Notes: generated by a model from the sequence alone, not told the origin. DNA of 64,000 nucleotides from an uncultured Duncaniella sp. (GCA_910586665.1 CAJUIX010000014.1:22677-86676); one strand, 5' to 3'. Positions 37,921 to 47,975 are shown, counted from the stretch's first letter. Numbers and translations: made by a program.

Positions 37921-39030
37921 ATGGCAGAAAAAACGAATAAGAAACTGGAACGCGTGCTGATCTCAGGCGGAGGCACCGGCGGGCATATCTTTCCCGCCCT
38001 CTCGATAGCCAACGCCGTCAAGCGCCGCTACCCCGACGCGGACATTCTCTTCGTCGGCGCCCTCGGGCGCATGGAGATGGAGCGCGTCCCTGCTGCCGGC
38101 TATAAAATCGAGGGCCTTCCCGTGGCCGGTTTTGACCGCAAGCGTCTTTGGCGCAACTTCGGGGTGCTCCTGAAGCTGTGGAAGTCGCTGCGCAAGGCCC
38201 GTAAGATCGTCCGCGACTTCCGTCCCGACGTGGCGATAGGCGTCGGCGGCTATGCCAGCGGCCCTGTGCTCAAGCAGGCGCAGAAGTGCGGCATCCCGAC
38301 CCTCCTCCAGGAACAGAATTCATATGCCGGCGTCACCAACAAGCTCCTCGCCAAGAAGGCCGCCGCAATCTGCGTGGCTTACGACGGCATGGAGCGCTTC
38401 TTCCCTGCCGAGGTCATCGTCAAGACCGGTAACCCCGTGCGGACCGACCTCGAGGCCTGCACCCTGAGCGTCGGGGAGGCCAAAAGCAAGCTTGGCTTTG
38501 ACCCGGAGAAGCCCCTTGTGCTCGCAGTGGGGGGCAGTCTCGGCGCCAGGACTGTCAACGAGGCCGTGGCCACCTCGCTCGACATGCTCCGCGACAAGGG
38601 TGTGAACCTCCTGTGGCAGACGGGACGCTACGGCGAGGCCGAGTTCCAGGCCATAGCCGGGAAATATCCCAATGTCAAGGCCGTTACTTTCATCTCCGAT
38701 ATGGCCACGGCCTATCGTGCCGCCGACCTCGTGGTCTCGCGTGCAGGAGCGGGCACAATCTCCGAACTCCAGAATCTCGGCAAGGCCTGCGTGCTCATCC
38801 CCTCGCCCAATGTGGCCGAAGACCACCAGCGCCACAATGCCGAGGCCCTCTCGAAGCGCGACGGCGCGGTGATGATACTCGATGCCGACGCCGTGGCGAC
38901 ACTTCCGGCTACAATCGCCGACCTCGTCGACAAGCCACTGAAGCGGGAGGTGCTAAGCCGCGAAATCTCTAAGATGGCTCTGAAAAATGCCGACGAGAAG
39001 ATTGTCGACAAAATCGTAGAGATAATCTAA
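37921..39030 (+). CDS. murG: UDP-GlcNAc:lipid I N-acetylglucosaminyltransferase MurG
   Basis: Converts lipid I to lipid II at the inner face of the cytoplasmic membrane. The ATG at 37921 is preferred to a TTG at 37909. The 369-residue GT-B enzyme has the G-loop SGGGTGGHIFPAL near residue 16, then VGGYASGPVL and LLQEQNSYAGVTNKLLA in the acceptor domain. The donor side has VGGSLGARTVNEAV and SRAGAGTISELQ, and the ending PNVAEDHQRHNAEAL is typical. All main binding motifs are present. Confidence 0.97.
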   Translation: MAEKTNKKLERVLISGGGTGGHIFPALSIANAVKRRYPDADILFVGALGRMEMERVPAAGYKIEGLPVAGFDRKRLWRNFGVLLKLWKSLRKARKIVRDFRPDVAIGVGGYASGPVLKQAQKCGIPTLLQEQNSYAGVTNKLLAKKAAAICVAYDGMERFFPAEVIVKTGNPVRTDLEACTLSVGEAKSKLGFDPEKPLVLAVGGSLGARTVNEAVATSLDMLRDKGVNLLWQTGRYGEAEFQAIAGKYPNVKAVTFISDMATAYRAADLVVSRAGAGTISELQNLGKACVLIPSPNVAEDHQRHNAEALSKRDGAVMILDADAVATLPATIADLVDKPLKREVLSREISKMALKNADEKIVDKIVEII

Positions 39031-39062
39031 CTTGAATTATAATCATCACATTGCTATTTTAC

Positions 39063-40451
39063 ATGAAATCCGATATAAGCAAGATACAGAACATATATTT
39101 CGTCGGAGCCGGCGGAATCGGTATGGCTGCTCTCGAGCGCTACTTCCTCGCCAAGGGTAAGAACGTGGCCGGCTACGACCGCACATCGACCCAGCTGACC
39201 GACGAGCTTCGCTCCGAAGGTGTCGAAATCAGCTTCGACGAGAGTGCCGACACTATTCCGGAGGCTTTCCGCGACCCGGAGACAACGCTCGTGGTCTACA
39301 CCCCAGCCGTCCCCTCAGACCTACCCATCCTCGCCTATTTCCGCGACAACGGTTTCGAGATACTTAAGCGTGCGGCCGTCCTCGGGCTCATCACCCGCGG
39401 TTCCCGCTCACTCTGCTTCGCCGGCACCCACGGCAAGACTACAACATCGTCAATGGCCGCCCACATCCTGACGACCGGCCCGGTGGGCTGCAACGCCTTC
39501 CTCGGCGGAGAGATGCTCAACTACGGGACCAACTTCCTGCTCAGCCCCTCGTCGGACTTCTCGGTCATCGAGGCCGACGAGTTTGACCGCTCCTTCCACC
39601 AGCTCACCCCCTATGTCGCGGTCATAACCGCGACCGACCCCGACCACCTCGACATCTACGGCACCGAGGAGGCCTATCTCGAAAGTTTCGTCCACTTCAC
39701 GGAGCTTATCCGCCCCGACGGCGCCCTGATTGTCCACGAGGGATTGAAACTCCGCCCGCGTCCGCAGGAAGGGGTGAGGGTCTACACCTATTCGCGCGAC
39801 AGCGGCGACTTCCATGCCGCCTATGTCCGCCGCGCCCCGGGAACGATTACCTTCGACCTCGTCACCCCCCGCGGTACCATCCGCAACATCAACCTCGGAG
39901 TCCCCGTGGAGGTCAATATCGAGAACGCCATCGCCGCTGCCGCAGCTATCTGCGTCACCAACGCCTGGGACCCCGAAATCGTCCGTCAGGCCATCAGCAG
40001 CTACCGCGGCACCAAGCGCCGCTTCGAGACACATCTGAAGGAGCACAACGGTCTGGGTCATGTGATTATCGATGACTATGCCCATCACCCGGAGGAGGTG
40101 CGCAAGTCAATCGAGTCGGTCAGGGCGCTCTATCCCGGACGCCGTCTGACTGTGGCCTTCCAGCCCCATCTCTATAGTCGCACCCGTGATTTCGCCCCTG
40201 AGTTTGCCGACGCTCTCTCTGCCGCCGACACCCTCGTGCTGCTCGACATCTATCCCGCCCGCGAGGCCCCGATAGAGGGGGTAAGCTCACAAATCATATT
40301 CGATAATGTTAAATGTGAGGATAAAGTCTTAATTCCGAAAGAAAAATTGGTAGAAATGCTGAAAAATCGTAACTTTGACATTCTACTGACTCTCGGAGCC
40401 GGAGACATAAACACATTCATACCCCAGATCATTTCTGCAATACAGGATTAA
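39063..40451 (+). CDS. murC: UDP-N-acetylmuramate--L-alanine ligase MurC
   Basis: First peptide-adding enzyme of the precursor pathway, joining L-alanine to UDP-MurNAc. The ATG at 39063 (462 residues) is preferred to a TTG at 39051. Motifs are YFVGAGGIGMAALERYF at the N-terminus, the ATP loop FAGTHGKTTTSSMAA (about 118-132), EADEFDRSFHQL, DPDHLDIYG, and the C-terminal DDYAHHPEEVRKSIE with FQPHLYSRTRDF. The last 45 codons are visibly more AT-rich than the rest, but the frame is intact. Confidence 0.97.
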   Translation: MKSDISKIQNIYFVGAGGIGMAALERYFLAKGKNVAGYDRTSTQLTDELRSEGVEISFDESADTIPEAFRDPETTLVVYTPAVPSDLPILAYFRDNGFEILKRAAVLGLITRGSRSLCFAGTHGKTTTSSMAAHILTTGPVGCNAFLGGEMLNYGTNFLLSPSSDFSVIEADEFDRSFHQLTPYVAVITATDPDHLDIYGTEEAYLESFVHFTELIRPDGALIVHEGLKLRPRPQEGVRVYTYSRDSGDFHAAYVRRAPGTITFDLVTPRGTIRNINLGVPVEVNIENAIAAAAAICVTNAWDPEIVRQAISSYRGTKRRFETHLKEHNGLGHVIIDDYAHHPEEVRKSIESVRALYPGRRLTVAFQPHLYSRTRDFAPEFADALSAADTLVLLDIYPAREAPIEGVSSQIIFDNVKCEDKVLIPKEKLVEMLKNRNFDILLTLGAGDINTFIPQIISAIQD

Positions 40452-40486
40452 ATACCCTCTAAAGCTATAATTTGACTTATAAAGCA

Positions 40487-41389
40487 ATGCCGCGCTATCT
40501 ATATGTAATATTTTCCCTGCTGCTCGCAGCCTATCTTGTGGTCGCACTGAGTGTGGCCGCGGGCACGCCCGACACGCAGCCCTGCCGGGGCTTCGAAATC
40601 ACTGTCGAGGACAGCGAGGGGACGGCGCAGCGCTTCGTAAGCCCGTCGGAGCTGGCGCGCGAGCTTGATTCCTTACCAGAGAAGGCTCCGGGTATGGCAC
40701 TGGCCAACATCAACACCCAGTCCATCCGCAAGCGCCTCCTCGACCTTGACAAGATCGAGGATGTGGAGGTGGTGCGCATGACCGACGGCACTATCCGCAT
40801 CAAGGCCACACCGATTATCCCGGTGGCGAGGGTCTTCGACCGCGGAGAGTCGTACTACATCAACCGCGCCGGCAAGCGAGTGGGTGCCGATGCACGCTAC
40901 CACAAGGATGTCCCCGTCATAGAGGGGCACTTCGAGTATGCCGACACGGCCTTCACCCCCGCGTCGCTCCTCCCGCTGCTGGGCTACATCGCCTCCGACT
41001 CACTCTGGAACTCATACATCTCGATGATCAAGGTGAAGTCCCCATCCGACATTATACTTGTCCCCGTCATCCGCGAGCACGTCATCAATATCGGCTCTGC
41101 CACTGACTTTGACGACAAGTTTGCCCGCCTGAAGAAGTTCTACTCCGAGGTCCTCCCGCTCCAGGGGTGGGAGAAATACGACACCCTCACCCTCAAATGG
41201 AAGGGGCAGCTCGTGGCCACCAAGCGCCGCCGCGCCCCGGTGAGGGTAGAGACCGTGAAGTATGACGACGAGGAGGTTGTCGACATGGGGACCATGCTCG
41301 CAGGCGAGGGCGTGGCGCCCGGACAGACTGTACCCGGGGTGAAAGCCCATTCCGAAAAGCCGATTCCGGCAAAACAACTATCGAATTAA
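40487..41389 (+). CDS. ftsQ: Cell division protein FtsQ
   Basis: Bitopic divisome protein bridging early and late division proteins. Taken from the ATG at 40487 (300 residues); a TTG at 40472 is also in frame. A short N-terminus leads to one membrane helix (about residues 4-25, YLYVIFSLLLAAYLVVALSV), then a POTRA-like region (IRKRLLDLDKIEDVEVVRM) and a beta domain. The C-terminal tail of about 60 residues is polar. Sequence conservation in this family is low, so the call depends partly on its position between murC and ftsA, 13 bp before ftsA. Confidence 0.9.
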   Translation: MPRYLYVIFSLLLAAYLVVALSVAAGTPDTQPCRGFEITVEDSEGTAQRFVSPSELARELDSLPEKAPGMALANINTQSIRKRLLDLDKIEDVEVVRMTDGTIRIKATPIIPVARVFDRGESYYINRAGKRVGADARYHKDVPVIEGHFEYADTAFTPASLLPLLGYIASDSLWNSYISMIKVKSPSDIILVPVIREHVINIGSATDFDDKFARLKKFYSEVLPLQGWEKYDTLTLKWKGQLVATKRRRAPVRVETVKYDDEEVVDMGTMLAGEGVAPGQTVPGVKAHSEKPIPAKQLSN

Positions 41390-41402
41390 TCAATATCCGC
41401 TC

Positions 41403-43034
41403 ATGGAAGAGAAATATATAGTGGCTCTCGAAATAGGGAGCTCGAAAATCAAAGGAGCCATAGGCATCGTCGACGTTTCAGGTGCCTTGAGTGTGAAGGC
41501 TGTCGAAGAGGAGAAGCTCGTCGACGGCGTGCGTTACGGCTGTATCCGCAACGTGCTTGAAACCACCACCGCCATACGCAATGTCATCAACCGTCTCGAG
41601 CTGCGGGAGCCGCAGCGGAAGGTGAGCGGTGTCTATGTGTCGATTGGCGGCCGCTCGCTCATGGCGCAGGATATTGAGGTGGAGCGCCGCCTCCCCTCCG
41701 AGGAGGAAATCACCAACGAGCTGATTGCCGACATGACTTCCGAGGCTCTCGGCTACCAGCTTCACGAGCGCACCATTATCGGCGTCACCCCCAAGGAATT
41801 CCGTGTCGACAACCTTCCCACCAACCGTGCGGTTGGCATGTTCGGCTCCTATGTCTCGGCCCGTCTTAACCTCATCAGCTGCCGCAACCAGCTCATGAGG
41901 AATCTCAATGTGGTCTTTGACGAGCGCCTCCATCTCGCTATCAACGACATCTTCGTGCGCCCCCTCGCCGAGGCCGACCTCGTCCTCTTCCCCGAGGAGA
42001 AGCGCCAGGGATGTATGCTCGTGGACTTCGGTGCCGACACGACGACCGTCGCAATCTACAAGAACGGCGTCCTCCGCTATCTCTCGACCATCCCTATGGG
42101 CTCGCGCAACATCACACGCGACATCACAGCCCTCAACTATCTCGAGGAGCGTGCCGAGGAGCTGAAAATCGAGGGTGGCAACGCCCTGATTTCGCCCGAC
42201 AGCCTTCCCGCGTCGTATGACGGGATTGACTTCGCACAGATCAACAACTATGTCTCCGCCCGCGCCGGCGAGATTATCGCCAACGTCAACGAGCAGATAA
42301 AGTATGCCGGTCTCAGGGCCGACAAGCTCCCTGCCGGCATAGTCCTAATAGGACGCGGCTCGAAGCTCAACGGCTTTGACCGCCGACTGGAGAACATCAC
42401 CACCATGAAGGTTCGCTTTGGTTCCCCGGTGACACGCATACGCATCCTCGACGGCCGCGTCAATGGTGCCGACCATGTGGATGTCATATCCATCCTCGCC
42501 GCCGCTGCCAAGGACCGCGACGTGCGCGAGTGTATGGAGCGTCCGATGCCGGAATACAGTTTCAACTCACCCTCGCAGTCTGCCTATCAGCAGCCGCAGT
42601 ATCAGCAGCCGTCGCAGCCTATGCACCACCAGGCACAGCAGCCGGTCTACCAGGCTCCCGCACAGCCCCAGGCCGCGCAGCAGCCCCAGCAGCCGCAGTA
42701 TCAGCAGCAGGCTTACCAGCAATCCGCTTATCAGCAACCGCAGTACCAGCAGCCCTATCAGGCGCCCGCGCAGCAGCAGCCTGTGGCCCAGCAGCAGGTG
42801 CAGCAGCCTTACCAGGCTCCCGCACAGCAGCCGCAGCAGCCGCAGCGTCCGACGAGCGTCTATGGCGAGCAGGCCAAGAACATTACCGTGCAGACCGAGC
42901 AGCCCGCCGTCGAGGAGCGCAGGGAGCCGGCCCGTCCCGGCGGATTCGCACGCTTCCTCGGCTCTGTACGCAACCGCATGGTGTCGCTCATGACCGAGCC
43001 TGTGGAGGATGACGACAATGACGACGATAAGTAA
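41403..43034 (+). CDS. ftsA: Cell division protein FtsA with Gln/Pro/Tyr-rich linker
   Basis: Actin-like ATPase that tethers FtsZ to the membrane. The N-terminal strand IVALEIGSSKIKGAIGIVD is the phosphate-1 motif. The 1C domain follows, then the second phosphate motif MLVDFGADTTTVAIYKNG, and IVLIGRGSKLNGFD is the adenosine motif. At 543 residues it is about 100 longer than common FtsA. Residues of about 390-482 are a low-complexity tract built from Gln, Pro, Tyr and Ala with units such as YQQPQYQQP. The end carries a likely amphipathic membrane-binding helix (FARFLGSVRNRMVSLMTE) and an acidic tail. It is 66 bp before ftsZ. Confidence 0.96.
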   Translation: MEEKYIVALEIGSSKIKGAIGIVDVSGALSVKAVEEEKLVDGVRYGCIRNVLETTTAIRNVINRLELREPQRKVSGVYVSIGGRSLMAQDIEVERRLPSEEEITNELIADMTSEALGYQLHERTIIGVTPKEFRVDNLPTNRAVGMFGSYVSARLNLISCRNQLMRNLNVVFDERLHLAINDIFVRPLAEADLVLFPEEKRQGCMLVDFGADTTTVAIYKNGVLRYLSTIPMGSRNITRDITALNYLEERAEELKIEGGNALISPDSLPASYDGIDFAQINNYVSARAGEIIANVNEQIKYAGLRADKLPAGIVLIGRGSKLNGFDRRLENITTMKVRFGSPVTRIRILDGRVNGADHVDVISILAAAAKDRDVRECMERPMPEYSFNSPSQSAYQQPQYQQPSQPMHHQAQQPVYQAPAQPQAAQQPQQPQYQQQAYQQSAYQQPQYQQPYQAPAQQQPVAQQQVQQPYQAPAQQPQQPQRPTSVYGEQAKNITVQTEQPAVEERREPARPGGFARFLGSVRNRMVSLMTEPVEDDDNDDDK

Positions 43035-43100
43035 GTCAGAGATTGATTACAGCTTAATATAAAGACACGCTTACAACATTTTTCCTTACGCTACTAAAAA

Positions 43101-44579
43101 ATGGACGAACTTAAGAATCACTATAATCAGGATATATCCGACACATCGGCCTTCAAGGGCGAGCAGTCAGGTTCAGACCTCGTGTGCAACATCATGGCTA
43201 TCGGTGTCGGAGGCGGTGGCAATAATGCCGTAAACCACATGTATGTTCAGGGGATAAAGAATGTCTCGTTTGTAAATATCAACACTGACCACCAGGCCCT
43301 GTGTCACTCCCAGGTGCCCCACACCCTTGAGATTGGCGACGGTCTCGGCGCGGGCAACAAGCCTGAGAAGGCCCGTGACTTCGCCGAGGAGAGCGCCGAT
43401 GATATCGCAGCCCTTTTCGACGACCAGACCAAGATGGTCTTCATCACCGCAGGTATGGGTGGCGGCACCGGCACAGGCGCGGCTCCCGTCGTGGCCCGTA
43501 TAGCCAAGGACCGCGGCCTGCTCACTATCGGCATCGTCACCATCCCCTTCCTCTTCGAGGGTCAGAAGAAGATCAAGAAGGCGATAGCGGGTGCCGACGA
43601 GATGGCCAAGCATGTCGATGCCCTCCTTGTCATCAACAACGAGCGCCTCGGCGAGATTTACGGTGACCTCGACTTCCTCAACGCCTTCGGCAAGGCCGAC
43701 GACACGCTCTCGATTGCAGCCCGCTCGATTTCGGAGCTTATCACCTGCAACGGCCTTATAAATCTTGACTTCAATGACGTCGACACCACGCTCCGCGACG
43801 GTGGCGCCGCAATCATATCGACAGGCTTCGGCGAGGGAGAGAACCGCGTAACCCAGGCTATCCAGGACGCCCTCAACTCACCGCTGCTCAAGAACCGCGA
43901 CATCCTCGGCTCGAAGAAGCTCCTCTTCAACCTCTACTTCAACCCCAATGCCGAGGAGAAGTTCCTCATGAGCGAGACACGCGAGATTACCGACTTCATC
44001 GGTTCGATTACTACCGAGGTCGACGTCATCTGGGGTGTCGGTTTCGACGAGACTCTCGGCAACGGAGTGAAGATGACCATCCTTGCCGCCGGTTTCGACG
44101 TGACCCTGCGCGAGGAGGAGGAGGAACTCATGTCGGGAAGCTCGACGAGCGGCTTCGGATTCAGCGCCGGCAAGCCCGGTTCGCGTACAGCCACCCGTCA
44201 GCCCGTCCCCGCTGCCGCCGCGACTGCCGCCGCAGCTACTCCCGCTCCGGCTGCCGGACCCGCCGCAGTGGCCCCGCAGCCCGCGCCCAAGGCTGTCCGC
44301 AAGGAACCTGAGGTATCCGACGAGCGCCTTGCCGAGGAGTACGGTTTCACGAAGATGAAGGACCTCACCGAGGGTAAGGACCGCAACTCGACAATCATCC
44401 TCGGCCCCAACCAGCTCGACGACGACGCTATCTGCGACATCCTCGAGTCCTATCCTACCTATAAGCGCGACCGCAGGATTGTCGAGGAGGTGCGAAACGG
44501 TGCCCGTGACGGCGTCGCCCTCCACGGCATGAACCCCAATCCCGGCAACTCATCCTCGCAGACCTTCGTTTTCGGCTAA
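43101..44579 (+). CDS. ftsZ: Cell division GTPase FtsZ
   Basis: Tubulin-like GTPase that forms the Z-ring. The 492-residue protein has the nucleotide-binding IGVGGGGNNAVNHM, the signature GMGGGTGTGAAPVVA (about 119-133) and the T7 catalytic loop LINLDFNDVDTTL. After the globular core (to about residue 330) comes an Ala/Pro-rich linker with repeated AAAAT and PAPAAGPAA units. A more conserved C-terminal part follows (DERLAEEYGFTKMKDL, ESYPTYKRDRRIVEEVR), which probably binds FtsA. The last gene of the dcw cluster; a strong hairpin follows. Confidence 0.98.
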   Translation: MDELKNHYNQDISDTSAFKGEQSGSDLVCNIMAIGVGGGGNNAVNHMYVQGIKNVSFVNINTDHQALCHSQVPHTLEIGDGLGAGNKPEKARDFAEESADDIAALFDDQTKMVFITAGMGGGTGTGAAPVVARIAKDRGLLTIGIVTIPFLFEGQKKIKKAIAGADEMAKHVDALLVINNERLGEIYGDLDFLNAFGKADDTLSIAARSISELITCNGLINLDFNDVDTTLRDGGAAIISTGFGEGENRVTQAIQDALNSPLLKNRDILGSKKLLFNLYFNPNAEEKFLMSETREITDFIGSITTEVDVIWGVGFDETLGNGVKMTILAAGFDVTLREEEEELMSGSSTSGFGFSAGKPGSRTATRQPVPAAAATAAAATPAPAAGPAAVAPQPAPKAVRKEPEVSDERLAEEYGFTKMKDLTEGKDRNSTIILGPNQLDDDAICDILESYPTYKRDRRIVEEVRNGARDGVALHGMNPNPGNSSSQTFVFG

Positions 44580-44607
44580 ACGACCGCAATTTATATAGCC
44601 ATATATA

Positions 44608-44661
44608 AAACGATTATTCCCGGCCATCAATATGATTATGATGACCGGGAATAATTGTTTT
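44608..44661. terminator. Bidirectional terminator after ftsZ
   Basis: CGATTATTCCCGG (44611-44623) pairs with CCGGGAATAATTG (44645-44657), with CATCA/TGATG continuing the stem. A-run on the left and T-run on the right. It separates ftsZ from the converging S41 protease gene. Confidence 0.85.
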
Positions 44662-44682
44662 GTATCGCGATGTTTCGGGACT

Positions 44683-47600
44683 TTATTTTTTGTCGATGTC
44701 GTTGAGGAGGGTCTTGACGGCGGTTGCAATCTGGTCGTCGATGCCGAGGACGATTTTGGCCGGGTCGTTGGCCACCTTGACGTCGGGCTCGAGCTGGGTG
44801 TTTTCAAGATAGTTGCCTTCGGCGGTCTTGAAGCCCACCACGGGGATGCCGAACACGAGCGAGGGGTCCTGCATGGTCACCCAGTTGACCGAGCTCATGG
44901 TGCCGGGGACGGGCATACCCACTACTTTGCCGAGGCCGACATGCTTGTAGACCCAGGGTGTGCCGTGGGCGTTGGAGTAGTTGGCCTCGCCGGTGAGCAT
45001 GATTGAGGGCTTGTTCCAGCGGCGCGAGGGCATCTCGCCTGCCACTACACCCTTGATTTCCTGGGTGAGGTATTTCTTGCCGCTGAAGAGCACCTCGATG
45101 TCCTCGTGGAGGCGTCCGCCGCCGTTGAAGCGGGTGTCGATTATGATGCCGTCGCGCTCGTTATACTTGCCGAGGAGGTCGGCATAGATGGTGCGGTAGC
45201 TTGCGTCGTTCATCGACTTGATGTGGACGTAGCCGAGGCGGCCGCCGGAGAGCGAGTCGACGAGGGCGGCGTTGCGCTTCACCCAGCGGTCATAGAGGAG
45301 GTTGTTGAGTGCGGTAGAGCTTATCGGGAGCACCACTTCCTCCTCCTTTGCGCCGGATGGGAGGGTGAAGCTGACGAGTGTCTTCTGGCGGGCGATGCCG
45401 TTGAGCAGGGGAGTATAGTCAGTCTCGGCATCAATCTTCTCGCCGTTGATGGCTGTGACGATTGCGCCCGGCTTCATCTTGGAGTCAGCATGGCTGAAGG
45501 GGCCGTCCTTGACCACCTCGGCCACTTTCAGACCGGGACCTTTGAAAGTCATGTCGAAGAGGAGGCCGAGTTCGGCTGTGGCTTCCTTGACGGGGTCGGG
45601 ATAGAAGCGTCCGCCTGTGTGCGAGACGTTAAGCTCGCCGAGGAGCTCGCTGGCAAGCTCCGCGAAGTCGGCATTGTTGCTGATGTGGGGGAGGAACTTG
45701 CGATATGCCTCGCCCATCGCCTTCCAGTCGACGCCGTGCATGGCGGGGTCGAAGAAGCGGGCGTCGACTTCCTTGAGGATATAGTTGTAGAGATAGTCAC
45801 GCTCGGCTGCTGGGTTGATTTTCTGGCGCCCGGTGTAGCTGATGCGCTCCATTTTGCCCGAGGGGAGGGCCATCTTGCGCATGGAGGTGCCTCCGAGGAG
45901 GAAGAGGTTCTTGCCCTCGGCGTCGGGGGTCATCGAGAGGTTGCCGGCATCGAGTTTGTTGGCGAGGCTCACGTCCTTCTTGCGGAGATTCATTTTCCAG
46001 AGGTCGTAGCCGCTGTCGAAAGATGAGAGGAACCACAGGGTCTCGCCCTTGTCGTCAATGTAGAGGTCGGCGAGGTCGGAGGAGAAGGGTGTGAGGCGGA
46101 CAATGCGGTCGCTGATGCCGTCAAGTTCGATGTTGACATCCTTCTTGGAGTCCTTCTTGGCCTGGGGGGCGTCTTTTTTGCCCTTGTCGGCGTCCTTTTT
46201 ATCCTTTTCGGCCGTGGCGGGCTTCTTCTTGCTGTCCTTCACTTCCTTGAGGAGGGCATAGTCCTCGGGCGAGAGGCGGAAGCGGTCATAGGCGGCCTGG
46301 TTGGTGAACACGAGCATGGCGTCGTTCTGCGAACCCCACGAGGCCTGGCTGCGCATGCCGTAGCGGTCGCTGGCGAAGAGGATGGCGTCGCCCCCCATGA
46401 CCCAGCGCGGCGACATGTCCATGTAGGAGGAGTTGGTGATGTTGGTGATGTCGCCGGTCGAGGCGTTGATGATTGCGATGTCGTAGTAGGGGCTGCGGCG
46501 GTGCATGTCGACCTCGGCTGCGAGCCATTTGCTGTCGGGCGACCAGGCGAAGGTGAGGCCGCCGGTGCGCGAGTTGCAGATGTTGCCGTGGGTGAGCTGG
46601 GTGACCTTGCCGGAAGCTATGTCGAGTACGGCTATGTCGCGACGGCCGAGCACGAAGGCTATCTTCTTGCCGTCGGGTGAGACTACCGGGTTGGCGCGGT
46701 CGACCTTGTCATTCTTTTTGAATACGGGCTCCTCGTCGATGATGGTGGCGTTGGGGAAGTTGGGGTCTTCGTCGCGGGCGATGCGGGCGCGGTAGATGTT
46801 GTAGTGGCCGTCGCGGTCGGAGCTGTAGTAGAGCGTGCGGTTGTCGGCCCAGCTCGGGGAGCTTTCACCTTCGGGGGTGGCTGTGATCTGACGTGTGGTG
46901 GGATATTCGACCGAGGTGACGAAGATGTCGCCGCGGTTGACGAAGGCCACCTGCTTGCCGTCGGGCGACGGGACAGCCTGGCGCGCGCCGGTAGCGAACT
47001 TGCGGATTACGGTTTCCTCAGGCTCGTCGGTCACGAGGTCTATTCTAAGCTTCGCGGGCTTGGCTCCGGGGCGCATGGTGTAAATCTCGCCGTCGTAGGT
47101 GAAGGCAAGTGTGCCGTCGGCGCCGCGAGAGAGGAAGCGCACGGGGTGGGTCTTGAAATCAGTGAGGGCAGTGACGCTCGAGGGATTGTCGATGTCCATA
47201 GAGTAGACGTTGAAGCTGCCGCCGTCGCGCTCGCTGAGGAAGTAGGCCGTCTTGCCGTCGGGTGTGATGACGGGGTTGCGGTCCTCACCCTCGCGCTTGG
47301 TGAGATTGGTGTGCTTGCCGGTCTTGGCGTCATACTTCCAGATGTCGCGGGTCACGGAGGATGTGTGGTGCTTGCGCCACTGGTCCTCGTTGCCCTTGCG
47401 GTCGACATAGAGGAAGGATGCTCCGTCGGGGAGGAAGCTTATTGCCTCCGCGGGAGTTGATATAATCTGCTCGGGGCGTCCGCCGCCGACGGGTATCTTG
47501 TAAAGCTCCGTGTAGCCCTTGGCGGGAAACATGAGGCTGGTCGGGGTGTCCTGGATGGCAGCCGAGTAGACCACATATTTTCCGTCGGGGGTGAAGGCCT

Positions 47601-47934
47601 GGGGGGTCTCGACGGCAGAGTGTGTGGTCAGGCGCCTGACGTCGCCACCCTCGGCGTTCATTATATATATGTCGGCACCACCCTCGCGGTCGCTGGCAAA
47701 GGCTATTTTCTTGCCGTCGGGTGACCATACGGGCTCCGTCTCGTAGGAGAGGAGGGTGGTCAGGCGTTTGGCCGGGCCGCCGGTGGCGGGCACAGTGAAG
47801 ATGTCGCCCTTGTAGGTAAAGGCGATTGTCTTTCCGTCGGGTGAGATGCGCACGTCGCGCATCCACAACGGTGTCGCGGCCTCTGCACAGATTGCAGAGC
47901 CTAACAGGAGCAGGCTTAACAGTTTTTTGTTCAT
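44683..47934 (-). CDS. Tricorn-type S41 protease with beta-propeller and PDZ domains
   Basis: A 1083-residue secreted protease. The frame extends upstream, but the ATG at 47934 gives a clean signal peptide (MNKKLLSLLLLGSAICAEA). Two WD40/TolB-like propeller regions follow (repeats such as ISPDGKTIAFTYKGDIF, WSPDGKKIAFASDREGG). A lysine/aspartate-rich linker is at about 563-598. The tricorn core is next, then a PDZ domain (MKPGAIVTAINGEKIDAETD), and the S41 catalytic part with DTRFNGGGRLHEDIE and TGEANYSNAHGTP, whose serine is the likely nucleophile. It probably degrades peptides in the periplasm. It follows an EamA transporter gene by 41 bp on the same strand. Confidence 0.93.
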   Translation of the reverse strand: MNKKLLSLLLLGSAICAEAATPLWMRDVRISPDGKTIAFTYKGDIFTVPATGGPAKRLTTLLSYETEPVWSPDGKKIAFASDREGGADIYIMNAEGGDVRRLTTHSAVETPQAFTPDGKYVVYSAAIQDTPTSLMFPAKGYTELYKIPVGGGRPEQIISTPAEAISFLPDGASFLYVDRKGNEDQWRKHHTSSVTRDIWKYDAKTGKHTNLTKREGEDRNPVITPDGKTAYFLSERDGGSFNVYSMDIDNPSSVTALTDFKTHPVRFLSRGADGTLAFTYDGEIYTMRPGAKPAKLRIDLVTDEPEETVIRKFATGARQAVPSPDGKQVAFVNRGDIFVTSVEYPTTRQITATPEGESSPSWADNRTLYYSSDRDGHYNIYRARIARDEDPNFPNATIIDEEPVFKKNDKVDRANPVVSPDGKKIAFVLGRRDIAVLDIASGKVTQLTHGNICNSRTGGLTFAWSPDSKWLAAEVDMHRRSPYYDIAIINASTGDITNITNSSYMDMSPRWVMGGDAILFASDRYGMRSQASWGSQNDAMLVFTNQAAYDRFRLSPEDYALLKEVKDSKKKPATAEKDKKDADKGKKDAPQAKKDSKKDVNIELDGISDRIVRLTPFSSDLADLYIDDKGETLWFLSSFDSGYDLWKMNLRKKDVSLANKLDAGNLSMTPDAEGKNLFLLGGTSMRKMALPSGKMERISYTGRQKINPAAERDYLYNYILKEVDARFFDPAMHGVDWKAMGEAYRKFLPHISNNADFAELASELLGELNVSHTGGRFYPDPVKEATAELGLLFDMTFKGPGLKVAEVVKDGPFSHADSKMKPGAIVTAINGEKIDAETDYTPLLNGIARQKTLVSFTLPSGAKEEEVVLPISSTALNNLLYDRWVKRNAALVDSLSGGRLGYVHIKSMNDASYRTIYADLLGKYNERDGIIIDTRFNGGGRLHEDIEVLFSGKKYLTQEIKGVVAGEMPSRRWNKPSIMLTGEANYSNAHGTPWVYKHVGLGKVVGMPVPGTMSSVNWVTMQDPSLVFGIPVVGFKTAEGNYLENTQLEPDVKVANDPAKIVLGIDDQIATAVKTLLNDIDKK

Positions 47935-47975
47935 GATAGCAGTTTGTGTAGGGGGTGGGGTTAAGGTTGTGATTC

